From Lepas anatifera (Eukaryota > Arthropoda > Thecostraca > Lepadidae), in assembly GCA_034440635.1 (NCBI GenBank), contig JAOTON010001129.1, positions 558,001-622,000 of the forward strand: 64,000 bases of DNA, in the 5' to 3' direction. Shown in pieces: positions 46,560 through 56,961 of this stretch. The notes under the pieces were generated by a model, which saw only the letters and a list, made by a program, of their open reading frames with translations, made no database searches and had not been told where the DNA came from. The translations under genes were made by a program, and so were the position numbers. Position 1 is the stretch's first letter. Every line of letters starts with the position of its first letter.

Positions 46560-46790
46560 TTGGCATCCGTACCATTCTGTCCCGTTCTATTCCGACCCGT
46601 CCCATTTCGTCCCATTCTATTCTGACCTGTCCCATTCGGTCCAATTCTCTTCTGACCCTTCCCGTTCTATTCCGATGCGCACCATTCCATCCCATTTTAT
46701 TCCGACCCTTCCCATTCCATCCCAGTCTATTCCGATCCGTCACATTCTGTTCCATTGTATTCCTACCCTTCCCATTCTGTTGCTTTTTAT
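46560..46790. repeat. Degenerate CCGTYCCATTCTATTC-type minisatellite
   Basis: Imperfect units with TTCTATTCCGACCCGTCCCA and CATTCCATCCCA recur about every 15-35 bp. The open frames on both strands here come from the repeat. Confidence 0.7.
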
Positions 46791-46846
46791 GCTCATGCCT
46801 CTGACAGCAGCTCACAAAAATGCCTAATTCAGATTCTTTCTTGCAG

Positions 46847-46979
46847 CGAATGCAAGGGGAAAACGAATATTACCTCAAGACTACGCCCTCTCGACATGTA
46901 TAGCTGTACTGAGACACAATGACAGCCAAGGCCCCCACTCTATCTGCCTCCGTCGCGGCCGGCCTCCTCTTTCTGATAG
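46847..46979 (+). CDS. Candidate first coding exon with signal peptide
   Basis: TTCTTTCTTGCAG (acceptor, ending 46,846) precedes a short leader. An ATG at 46,919 then opens MTAKAPTLSASVAAGLLFLI, a plausible signal peptide or membrane anchor, and the exon closes at 46,979 before a consensus GTAAGT. This is the arrangement expected for the first coding exon of a secreted-protein gene. Only 20 codons are present, so chance cannot be excluded. The next exon is not identified in the window; the coding part is 46,919-46,979. Confidence 0.35.
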
Positions 46980-47254
46980 GTAAGTCTTATGAAGGCCTCA
47001 GCTGTATTCTTACGTCGCAACACTCGGTATATTGGCTGTAGGCAAGCAATCAAGAAACTTTTCGCTTAGCTGCTGCCACTTAGCTGCTGGACGTCAGATC
47101 ATCATTATCGCGCTGCCATGACAGCAAGACTTATTGCCGTGGCTTTCGAAAGATGGGACATCAGGTAATTATATCAATACCCGTCTCTATCTATTTTTCA
47201 TACACTTGCCTGCAGTGGCGTAGCCAAGGGGGGACCGTGAACCCCCTTGGGCTG
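46980..47254. other. No gene recognised
   Basis: This could be the start of an intron if the preceding exon is real. It ends in a GCAGTGGCGTAGCCAAGGGG segment similar to MITE ends. Confidence 0.35.
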
Positions 47255-48065
47255 ACCTTATGAAACACGAGCATCGGTCTCGCGAGGCCCCTGAGCTTGG
47301 TCTCAGGGACCCCCGAGCTTGGTCTCAGAGGCCCCCGAGCTTGATCTCAGGGGGTCCCGACTTGGTCTCAGGGGCCCCCATCATCGGTATCGAGGGCTCC
47401 GGAGTACCGAACATTGATCTCGGGGAGCCCTCTGAGCTTGGTCTCAGGGAGCCCCAGAGCTTGGTCTCAGCCCCCCGAGCCTGGTCTCAGGGGGCCCCGA
47501 GCTTAGTCTCATGGTCCAACCCCCGAGCTTGGGCTCAGGGAGCCCCCGAGCCTGGTCTCAGGGGGCCCCAAGCTTGGTCTCAGGGGCCCCCGAGCTTGGT
47601 CTCAGGGCCCTCCAGCATCGGTATCGATGACTCCGGAGTACCGAACATTGGTCTCGAGGGGGGAGGGGAGGGGCGAGTATCGATATCGAGGGATTCATGA
47701 GCAAAGCACAAGCATTGGCCTCAGGGGACCCCGAGTTTGGTCTCAGGGGCCCCCAGGCTTGGGCTCAGCACCCCCAAACATCGGTATCGAGGGGGTCGAG
47801 AGTACCGAACATTGGTCTCTCGCGGGGGGGCTCCGAATATTGATTTGGGGGCCCCCGAACTCCTGAGAACTTACTCCTGAGAAAAGCACGAGCATAGGTC
47901 TATGGGTGCCCCTGAGCCTGGTCTTATTGGGACCCCGGGCCTGATCTTAGGAGCTCCCGGGCATCAGCATCAAGGGGCTCGGGAGTATTAGTGTCGGGGG
48001 AGGGCCTAAGCCATTATTTTCGGGGCCCCCAAATGCTGATCCTGGAGTGCCCCCGAATGTGTGGA
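47255..48065 (+). repeat. Degenerate GGTCTCAGGGGCCCC array 2
   Basis: Units of ~20-30 bp with CGAGCTTGGTCTCAGGGGCC are interspersed with CATCGGTATCGAGG units. A longer subunit around GGAGTACCGAACATTGGTCT appears three times (~47,400, ~47,630, ~47,800). Open frames are repeat artefacts. Confidence 0.85.
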
Positions 48066-48093
48066 TGCAGTGCCGTGACCAAGGTGGGTTTAA

Positions 48094-48946
48094 CACGCGC
48101 ATTGACGGGGTTCTGAGCCACCTTCGCATTGACGGGGGGGGCGGGTACCCGCCCCCCTAAGATCTCGAGAACCATGGTAGGTAGCGAAAAACGGTAAACG
48201 GCGTTGGGCTACCCATCCACTTCTCCATCGAAAACATTTGCATCATTTTTTGTCAGGTCACATTTAAGGTCACGAGAGGTCAAAACATGCCGTCATAGGG
48301 ATAACATAGGGATAACATGTAAATTCAGTTTTTTGGCCATTACATCTGAACAAGTAAAGATAGAGCAAAACGACTTGAACTATATGAATCCTCTTAGCAA
48401 GCCGAATCGAATGATATATAATTTGACCTTGCTAGGTCAAATCAAGGATTTGACCTGACCTGAGGTCAGGTCAGGGTCAAATTATACAAAATGCATATCA
48501 TTAGAACCGCAAAGCCCAGGCGAGTCTAATGCAGCTAAAATAAATGCTCTATCACCATCCGTTACTGAGTTATTCCGTAAAAACCATTTTTCCCATGTAT
48601 TTCCAATGGAGAGGTCATGCCTCGTACCTGACCTTAGGTCATCGATATCAAAAATACCGGAACATATTTTAGAGAACTCGGTGGGGCCATTATGTGATAT
48701 GAGTTTCAATCAGATAAGTTCACCCTGCTCCGACTTATGCTATCTTAAACGTTTTTGAGGTTGGGTCACTTGACCTGTACTGGTGACCTGACCTGAGATG
48801 ACCTAACCTTAAAATTTTCAAAGAAGTTGTAAAAATGATGAGGAAAAAGGTATGCCAAGTTCGGTGGCGCTACGCACCGCCGTTTTTCTGCTATCTCTGA
48901 AAAACCTGAGGGGGAGAAAGATCCCTTAACCCCGTCAATGCGCGTG
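48094..48946 (+). mobile_element. TTAA-flanked MITE family A, copy A4
   Basis: TTAA at 48,090-48,093 and 48,947-48,950; 853 bp, plus orientation. The double-core left end has CACGCGCATTGACGGGG twice-cored with GAGCCACCTTCGC and a perfect GGGCGGGTACCCGCCC palindrome. The right palindrome is damaged, but the terminal CCCCGTCAATGCGCGTG is intact. A near-perfect TGACCTGACCTGAGGTCAGG half-site cluster lies at about 48,453. It sits at the border between arrays 2 and 3. Confidence 0.88.
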
Positions 48947-48954
48947 TTAAGGGA

Positions 48955-50145
48955 TCCGCGGACCCCCTTGGAACAATCTGAACCACTGCAAAGGATTCTC
49001 TTATCACGGGGTCCCGAGTCAGTCTCAAGGTGCTCCCTGAGAGTAGTCTCAGAGAACCCAAAGAGTTGGTCAAGGGGATCCCGAGAGTCGGTCTTTGGGG
49101 GCCCCCAGTGTCGGTCCTCGGGGGACTCATAGTCTCACGGGTGTCTGTCTCAGGAGTCAATATTTACTTTCAGGTGGCCCTGAAAAATAATCTGTGGGTC
49201 CGAGAGTCAGTCTCATTGGATCCGCAGAGTGCTGTTCTCACGGGGCCCCCGAGAGGTAATCCTGGGAGCCCTCAAGATTTAGCCTCAGGCTGTGCCCCCG
49301 GGTTTTGGTATGAGGGGCCCCGAGAGTCAATCTCAGGGTGCGCCCTAAAGTTAGTCTCAGGGCCATCCGAGAGCTAATCTTAGGGCTCTGAGAGTAATTT
49401 TTAGAGGTGCTCCCGAGTTTTGATCTCACGGGCCCCGAGTTAGCCTTAGGCCCCTGAGGGCTAATCTGGGGCCTCTGAGAGTTGTCTCAGGAGCACCAAA
49501 GACTCAGTCGCAGGGTTTCTCCCCCTTCCCGAGTGTTAGTCTCAGGGGTGCGCCCCAGAGTTAGTCTCAGAGGGCTGTCGAGAGTCATTCCCAGCCCCTC
49601 CCCCAGAGACAGCCTCAGGGGACCCCGAGAGCCAATCTGGATGGCCCGAGATTCAGTCTCAGCCCCCCCTCCCGAGAGAAAATCTGGGGAGCCCGATAGT
49701 TAGTCTCAGAGGTGCTGCCGATAACTAATCATAGGAGCTCCGAGAGATTCTCAGGGGCCCCTCTCTTATGGTCAAGAGGCGCCGTAAATCAGTCTCAGAG
49801 ACCCCCTGATATCTAATCGGGAGAGGGGCCGGAAATTGACCTTGTGAGTAGCGCCAAGTGTTGGTCTTAGGCGGCCCCAACGCTAGTCTCAGGTCCCCCA
49901 AGAACTGATCTCGGAAGCTCGAGTTATTTTCAGGGGACCTTTCAGCTCTAGTGTAAGGAGGGCCGGAGAGCTAATCTCAGAGAACCGACAATTAGTCTCA
50001 CGAGTATTGGTCTAGGAGCTCTCCAGGAGTTAGTCTCAGGGGTCCCCTGGGGCTGCTCTCAGGTGTCCCTGAGAGCTAGTCTCAGCGAGCATTCCTCCTC
50101 TTTCTCCCTCCCCCTCAGAGTTAGCCTCAGGATCTCAGGAGAGTA
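48955..50145 (+). repeat. Degenerate GAGTCAGTCTCAGGGGCCCC array 3
   Basis: Units of ~25-35 bp with GAGAGTYAGTCTCAGGGG and GAGCTAATCT variants. The consensus overlaps arrays 1 and 2. No coding is supported. Confidence 0.82.
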
Positions 50146-51177
50146 GGTCTTACCTAACCTAACCTAAGTTTCAGGAGGCCCCAGTAGGCAGTCTCAGTGT
50201 ACCCCAAATGCTCGTTTAGGAGGAAGTAAGTACTGATTTGCGGGAAAATAGTTGTTTTTGGGTGATCCCCAGGTACTGGTTTCGGCACCATGTCAAGTGC
50301 TACGAGTAGGTACAATACCGGAGATCTCTTCTCGACCCAGGGGGCAGGGAGGGGGGGCGATGGGTGGAGGCTAAACGCTGGCACAGCAATACAAGCCCTG
50401 TGCAAAGCCTATCAGAGACCCAAAGTCCGAGGCAGTACTGACCTCCCCAACCTCCCGGGGTCTCCAACCAATGGCTAGGGAAGTGTAAGTGAGCGGTTTC
50501 ATCAGCAGGACCGTCCACGAAATAGGTATTATTTAGCATCTGGGGCACACTCCTATATCCCTTTTATTGGGCGTCTTTTTTATTTCCATTTCTCTTATAT
50601 TTTGCAATACAATCTAGACATATCGCATGAGATCCTAGGCTCAGAAAAGATTTCCGAAAACCACATGCCTCGGAAAAAATGTATCTACGCTCATTGTGTA
50701 CCAAGAAAAGACGAATTTAAAGATGTCGATCTGGCACTAGCACCGAAGGAAAGACAAAAATTAATCTAGTTTTATCATCGATAAGAGCAAATGGAACAGA
50801 GAATTTGGCACTTCAGCTAGTTTTTAATCTACAGGCTTTATCCCAATAACTACCTTCCTAGATATTCTGAAATAACAACTTTCACATATCTTCATAGGAA
50901 ACCAGACAAACAAGGGTAATGACAGAAATTGGTGAACATAATCCCGAGAAAAAAGTATGAATGGTTAAAAAACAAGAACAAGGTGGGCCCGGGCATTAGA
51001 TATCTCGGGAGCCTATTGCCTTGGTAATTTGCTCATTTACAACATAGTAAGAAAATAACTGTGAGAAAGTAAGAAAGTAACTGTGGTGAAATCATCAGGA
51101 TCTGCCTGCGCAATTTACGTTATATAACGCCCCGGGACACACTCCCATATTCCTTGTATTTTTATTCATTATGTTCG
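50146..51177. other. No gene recognised
   Basis: Mixed sequence. It includes three CCTAA units at 50,153-50,167, too few to call telomeric. Confidence 0.4.
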
Positions 51178-51322
51178 GTCACGAGGTGACCTCTGGAGGT
51201 CAAGCCACTGGCGGGGGGTTGATATGTTTCAAATAGCGGAAAAAACTTCTGGAATTTTCCTATCAAATCTATTTGACCAGATTACAATAGTTTTAACGGC
51301 ATGCGAGTTATGCCCAGTTTTC
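51178..51322 (-). mobile_element. Family B host copy B3, left part
   Basis: AGGTGACCTCTGGAGGTCAA through CCCAGTTTTC is family B body sequence (minus orientation). It is interrupted at TTAA (51,323) by a complete family B element. Its outer end is truncated. Confidence 0.75.
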
Positions 51323-51326
51323 TTAA

Positions 51327-52348
51327 CCCTCGCCCCACCGGGGGCCATCGATAGCCCCCTAAGATTTTTCCGGGATAGTAGAAAAACGACGAGGCGCAGC
51401 ACCGTGGTTGAGGGCTCTACCTCTCACTGCATCATTTTCCCACCATCCCTGAAATTTTTTACCCCGGGTCACCAAAGGTCAGGTCACCAGACAAGGTCAA
51501 CCAAGGTCACCTCACTTCAAATTTAGAGCTCTGTAAGAGCTACATTTCAAAGTCGATCGATTTGAAACTTCCTACAATTTGTGGCCCTTCCAAGGTCTAC
51601 AAGGTGTATATCCGGGATTTTTCGATTTCGTGCCCTGAGGTCAGGTCACGAGGTGACCTCTCCCATTGAAAAAGCATGGGGAAAAACTGTCTTATGATCT
51701 AAAAGTCACAAAAGCGATTGAAAATGCTCAGCTTGATCAGAAAAGCGTTCTTGGACACCCTTTCACGGATTCCAGGGGCCATATTTGCCCTTTGATCTCT
51801 CCAAGGTCATCCAAGGTCACCAGGGGTCAAAAACAGTATTTTGACAATAACTTTTGACCTGTATAAGCTAGAGCGCTGAAACAAGCACCATCGTGTTTGT
51901 CCCGTCACTGGCTTTCATTTGATATACGGCAGGGTCACTTTCTGACCTTTCGTGACCTCAGGTCATCTTAGGTCACGAGGTGACCTCTGGAAGTCAAACC
52001 ACTGGCGGGAGGTCTTTACGTTTCACATAGCAGAAAAAGGACTGACAATTTCCTATCAAATGTACTTTACCAGACCTCATTAGCTCTAGTGGCATAAGAG
52101 TCATGTCCAATTTGCTTAAGCATTGCATATTTGAGTGAAAATAGCCGATCTTGACCTAATTTGACCTCTGGAGGTCAAACCATTGACCTGAGCACTAAAT
52201 TATGGCAAGTAATTTTTTACTGAATTCACGCGAGCTTTCTATTGCACTTTGCAGATTTGCGCTAACGCACAAATTTTCGGAGTTAGAGGGGGGCCATCGA
52301 TGCCCCCCGTCGGGCGAAGGTGGCGCTGGACCCCCGGTGGGGCGCGGG
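51327..52348 (-). mobile_element. TTAA-flanked MITE family B, copy B2
   Basis: TTAA at 51,323-51,326 and 52,349-52,352; 1,022 bp. The single-core end CCCTCGCCCCACCGGGGG comes first and the double-core end with CGAAGGTGGCGC linker last, so orientation is minus. It is inserted in a TTAA inside another family B copy. Confidence 0.88.
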
Positions 52349-52352
52349 TTAA

Positions 52353-52584
52353 ACATTGCATATTTTAGTGGAAATAGCCTATTGTGACCTAACTTGACAC
52401 TGGAGGTCAAACCATTGGCCTGAACGCTTAAATATGTGAAGCAAATTCTTACTTAATTCACACGGGCTTTTTAATGCACTTTGCAGATTTGTACTAAGCC
52501 TCATATATTTTTAGTTAGAAGGGAGAGGGGCATCAATGGCCCCGGTGGGGCGAAGGTGGCGCCGGACCCCCGGTGGGGGGCGAG
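52353..52584 (-). mobile_element. Family B host copy B3, right part
   Basis: ACATTGCATATTTTAGTGG onward continues the family B body from the point where B3 was split. It reaches the double-core end (CGAAGGTGGCGCCGGACCCC) and TTAA at 52,585-52,588. Confidence 0.8.
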
Positions 52585-52639
52585 TTAAAATTTAATACCT
52601 GCTGATTGAGGTATGATGAGTTCAACCAGTAAGTTAGTT

Positions 52640-52850
52640 AAAATACGAGTTCTTCAGCGTGTATTTGAAAACCGTCACAAGAGTGTGAAAGAAAACATTT
52701 TGAGGTTCTTAGATCAAAAATAAAAGCTACGGGTATTTACTTTTAAGCATGAAAAACCGGCGGCATGTAATATGCGTCAGCGCCGTTGGCGAACCCTGCG
52801 CAATGCGCAGCGCACGCTCACCTCTTTCCTTACATGATGCGCCCTGAGGA
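52640..52850 (-). repeat. Inverted paralogue of the A5 insertion site (empty)
   Basis: The reverse complement of this stretch matches both flanks of element A5: 54,725-54,752 on one side and 55,596-55,740 on the other (shared TTTTTCATGCYTAAAAG and GACGGTTTTCAAAT-like segments). It has no element between. Confidence 0.7.
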
Positions 52851-52852
52851 CG

Positions 52853-53905
52853 ATGGTTGATGGAATAAGTGGATGGTCAGTGACAAATTATAACCGTTTT
52901 ATCAATCTAAATGGTCTTTTTACTTCTATTTGAACACTGCACATAACCTACCGTTTTAAAAGCGTTAGGTATTAGATGATGACATAAAATGGATATCGAA
53001 ATACTTGGTCGTTTGCAGAGTACATGACTGCATTCAGGATTCGCCAAGGAACTATCGAAATGATTACTTGCAACGTTCTTCAATTACGTGAAACTATTAG
53101 GTGAGTTTTAATTATTGCTGCTCGTGAGAGATGCTGAGTAAACGAAAACAAGTTATCAATTTATCAAGAGCGTACTTGTGCACGTTGAAACGGTTTTATT
53201 TTGTAGTCCAATTGGGCCCCTTTTCGGTGACAAATCACACCTGTCATTATCTATTTCAGCATTCCATCAAATAGCCACCAGAATTATCTAACCCCCTCTC
53301 GAAATTTCACGCACAAGAGCCCTTTTCCCATCCTGATAAATTGAAAGACTATGAAAAAGGACGATGGGACATACCCACATATTTCATTCGTGTTTATCAT
53401 GCTCTTTCACCTTTCCAAATATCTCCTTGAGTCTGGAATCTGGTTTAAGAACGTATTCTTTAGGAGCAATTAATAATGTGGGTTAAATTCCGGGTTGCAT
53501 TGCCTACAATGGCAAAGCTTCTCCGCTGAGCTAATTATCCGAGACCGCGAACAGGTCAGATTTACACTAGCTGCGAATATTTTCAATACACTCCCACCAT
53601 TGTCTTACGAATTTTCGCCTCGTGAAGCGGCAAAATGATGATTATCATATTTGTTAATAAAATACACATAACAACCCCTGTTAACAAAAAGAAAAAACTA
53701 CCAGATATGTACTTTTATGCTGGGCTGCTGCATCTTCCCAAGTGTATTGCATTTTTCAAGACCTGGTGGCAGTAGATAGTTTGTTTTGGATATGCTGAAG
53801 AAAAGTGCAAACTGAACTGTTTAGCACTGTTTAACATTGTTTCAAATATCACGCCAAATAGGCATCTTGCATTATTCCCCTCACATCTCAACGCCCAAAG
53901 GTACA
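52853..53905. other. No gene recognised
   Basis: Mostly AT-rich DNA with no sustained coding or inverted repeats that I can see. Confidence 0.4.
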
Positions 53906-53913
53906 GTTGCAAG

Positions 53914-54024
53914 CACTGGCGGCGGAACGAGGGGGCACCAAATTTTAACGCTAACCATATGGCATTGACTGGAAATAAATGGGTTAAAAAGTCCCCCTTA
54001 AATTCGGACGTTCCGCCGCCACTG
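53914..54024. mobile_element. hAT-like MITE (111 bp) with perfect 8-bp duplication
   Basis: GTTGCAAG flanks both sides (53,906-53,913 and 54,025-54,032). The ends CACTGGCGGCGGAAC and GTTCCGCCGCCACTG are inverted repeats with one mismatch. The interior shares ATGGCATTGACTGGAAATAA with the MITE at 27,531. Confidence 0.85.
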
Positions 54025-54032
54025 GTTGCAAG

Positions 54033-54752
54033 TACGGCCAAACCTAACTTTGCGTCCTGAGGCGTGTTAGGAACGAAACCAAAGTGAAATGAGCCCTAAA
54101 TCTTGGAGGTTGCAACAATTTTACCATCGTCTTAGAATTAAGATTTGACGTCGCAATCCGTCCATATGGGAACGGCGAGGTAAAGCGGGAAATGTTTTAG
54201 CTTTGGGGATTCGTACAAATGTTTCTTTCCCACGAAGGCATGGGGAAGGAAAGGAAAGGAAAAAAACAGTCTTCGTCGGCGAACGAAAAGCATAGCTGAA
54301 ATATAATCACTTGAATCATAAGAAGCACTGCTTTACGAAACGTGTTGAACTGTTTCACGAAACATGGGGGTAACTGGCGAGAGAGAGTGCTTAAACATTT
54401 TTTATGGACAGTTATCGTACGTGAGTTATTATGCGCTTGCAAACACATTTCCACAGTTAAGGCTTTGATCTCGTTATTTTGAGCCGTCTTTGTTGAGGTT
54501 CTAGTGTCTGTTTTCAGATACACGCTGAACATTTTTATTGAACTTAGTGGGGGAACTCTTGTCTATGCCTGGAGCTCTAAGACAGTAATTTCAGTCGCTG
54601 AAACAAAGAGTAAAAAGCGACAAAAATGATTTGAAACAAAGTTCTTCTGTCAACGCACAACGTCTTGTTCCATCGGCAATAATATTTAGGTCAATGGCAC
54701 GGCGTCTAAGGTATAGGGGACCAAACGTGCCATGCGCACTGCGCGGGGTGCG
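54033..54752. other. No gene recognised
   Basis: No coding or repeat signal is supported. The last 30 bp are the left flank of A5, shared with 52,820-52,850. Confidence 0.35.
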
Positions 54753-54756
54753 TTAA

Positions 54757-55591
54757 CACGCGCATTGACGGGGGGTGGGTACCCGCCCCCCTCGGGTTTT
54801 TCGGAGATAGCAGAAAAACGGCGGCGCGTAGCGCCGCCGTACTTGGCATACCTATTCCTCGTCATTTTTACAACTTCTGTGAAAATTTTAAGGTTAGGTC
54901 ATCCCAGGTCAGGTCACCAGTACAGGTCAAGTGACCTGACCTCAAAAAAGTTTAAGATAGCATAAGTCGGAGCAGGGTGAACTTATTCGATTGAAACTCA
55001 TATCACATAATGGCCCCACCGAGTTCTCTAAAATATGTTCCGGTATTTTTGATATCGATGACCTAAGGTCAGGTACGAGGCATGACCTCTCCATTGGAAA
55101 TACATGGGAAAATGGTTTTTACGGAATAACTCAGTAACGGATGGTGATAGAGCATTTATTTTAGCTGCATTAGACTCGCCTGGGCTTTGCGGTTCTAATG
55201 ATATGCATTTTATATAATTTGACCCTTATCTGACCTCAGGTCAGGTCAAATCCTTGATTTGACCTAGCAAGGTCAAATTATATATCATTCGATTCGGCTT
55301 GCTGAGAGGATTCATACAGTTGAAGTTGTTTTGCTCTATCTTTACTTGTTCAGATTTAATGGCCGAAAAACTGAATTTACATGTTATCCCTATGACGGCA
55401 TGTTTTGACCTCTCGTGACCTTAAATGTGACCTGACAAAAAAATGGTTCAAATGTTTTCGATGGAGAAGTGGACGGGCAGTCCAAAGCCGTTTACTGTTT
55501 TTCGCTACCTACCGTGGTTCTCTAGATCTTAGGGGGGCGGGTACCCGCCCCCGTCAATGCAAAGGTGGCTCAGACCCCGTCAATGCGCCTG
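54757..55591 (-). mobile_element. TTAA-flanked MITE family A, copy A5
   Basis: TTAA at 54,753-54,756 and 55,592-55,595; 835 bp, minus orientation. The single-core end CACGCGCATTGACGGGG with GGGTGGGTACCCGCCC comes first, and the double-core end with GCAAAGGTGGCTCAG linker last. A paralogous empty site exists at 52,640. Confidence 0.88.
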
Positions 55592-55595
55592 TTAA

Positions 55596-56869
55596 CGGCA
55601 CAGAACCATGGCATATTTTGGCAGTTTTTCATGCCTAAAAGCAAATGCCCACGGTTTTTATGTGATCTTATTACTTAGAGACGTGCTCGTTTTTGTGCTC
55701 TGGTCAGTTTTCAAATCGACGCTGAAGAACATATTTTGAAAACTACTTAAAATTTTTTGAAGAATTACACATTTTTTCGGTGAAAATGAAATATTTTGAA
55801 ATGGTAATTGTTGGGTTTATTGGCTTATTCCAAACATTTTGATATATAATTTTACCCTTTTATCATTATTCTAATTGGCTAAAATAGCTGTAGAAGAAAC
55901 TGCTGTGCCGGCAAAGGGTAAAACTGCCGGAGGCTTTAAATGCTGAACTGTTGCACCTAGCGAGCTAAAAATGTCACAGGTGTGTTCTAGGCTGCCGATA
56001 ACCCAATGGACAAAGTTTTAAGAAAATCGGAGATGTGGGGTTGATAGGCCTGTGCTGAAATGTCGTGAAATGCCCCACTTACATCTTGAGAGCAACCGCT
56101 TATTTACAATTTGACTTATAAGTACTGCAGCTGCCATCGACGGAGCATTGGCATGACTCCAGATTCAGAAGCTGCCGAGCGCAGTCTTCGTAAGATTAGG
56201 CAGATGGGTCTTGCGGTGTTCCACTTACTAAAAGTCACTAAAAGAGCGCTTCGTCTTCTCATTTACCTGTGAAGTTCTTCAGGAGAGTACCACCACGCCT
56301 CGCGACGTTATTCTCAAGTTTCACAAACTGCACAAAACCCTTCACTATGAGTGAGTCCTGTCCTTCGGTCCACATCTCGGGAGGCTTCTTCAGTCATGCT
56401 CGACTGTCGTCGCTGCTCTTCAAAGTGACCTCTGCATCGACGAGAAGTCATCAACGAGATCCACCAGCTTGGCGTTTTCCTCCAGCACCAGTGTACTTTC
56501 TGTTCCAGTGCTTCAGCGCACGGCATCCTCAGCAGTTTCTGTTCGATTGCCGATGTCCCCTCCGTTGTTACATTCTAAGAGAATAGGCTGAACATCAACG
56601 CCGGCAGCCTCAGGTGCCATGTATTCCGGATTAAGACGCGCACAGCCACTTTTCTGTCGATGTGTTTGTACTTGGTGAGGTCACCATACAGCTGGACGTC
56701 ATTAGCTGGAGTGTCACGGCCGGAAGCACTCGAAGCCAGACGCTGACATAGATCTATATGCATTTATGCAAAATAAACACGTCAAAAGACTCAATTTGTC
56801 AGTTTCTTCCCAGTCAACGTCATGGGGTTAGTGGCAAGATCTTGAAAATGAGGGGCATGGCTCAGGACA
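55596..56869. other. No intact gene; weak minus-strand coding at 56,314-56,763
   Basis: The first ~150 bp are the right flank of A5. Minus-strand readings near 56,575-56,763 (NDVQLYGDLTKYKHIDRKVA) and 56,314-56,526 look coding-like but are broken and unrecognised. They may be a decayed transposon protein. Confidence 0.3.
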
Positions 56870-56957
56870 TTTTTTTAAGGAAAAGTCAGTGGGGAGGCAT
56901 TTCTTTTGCTGGCCATTGTAGTGTCTTCAGGGGATCAATACCCCATTTTGAGGGGCT
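56870..56957. repeat. Repeat shared with 19,596 and 22,590
   Basis: ACATTTTTTTAAGGAAAA at 56,870 matches 19,600. AGGGGATCAATACCCCATTT at 56,928 matches the flank left of the piggyBac-like element at 22,597. It is part of an older repeat that received the TTAA insertions. Confidence 0.6.
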
Positions 56958-56961
56958 TTAA

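Noticed and set aside
47260..49703. Open frames with repeated APELGLR/SLVSGP-like peptides
   Set aside because: Same array type; overlapping frames are equally open.
50153..50167. Arthropod-type telomere repeat (CCTAA)n
   Set aside because: Only three units are present, with no flanking telomeric or subtelomeric structure.
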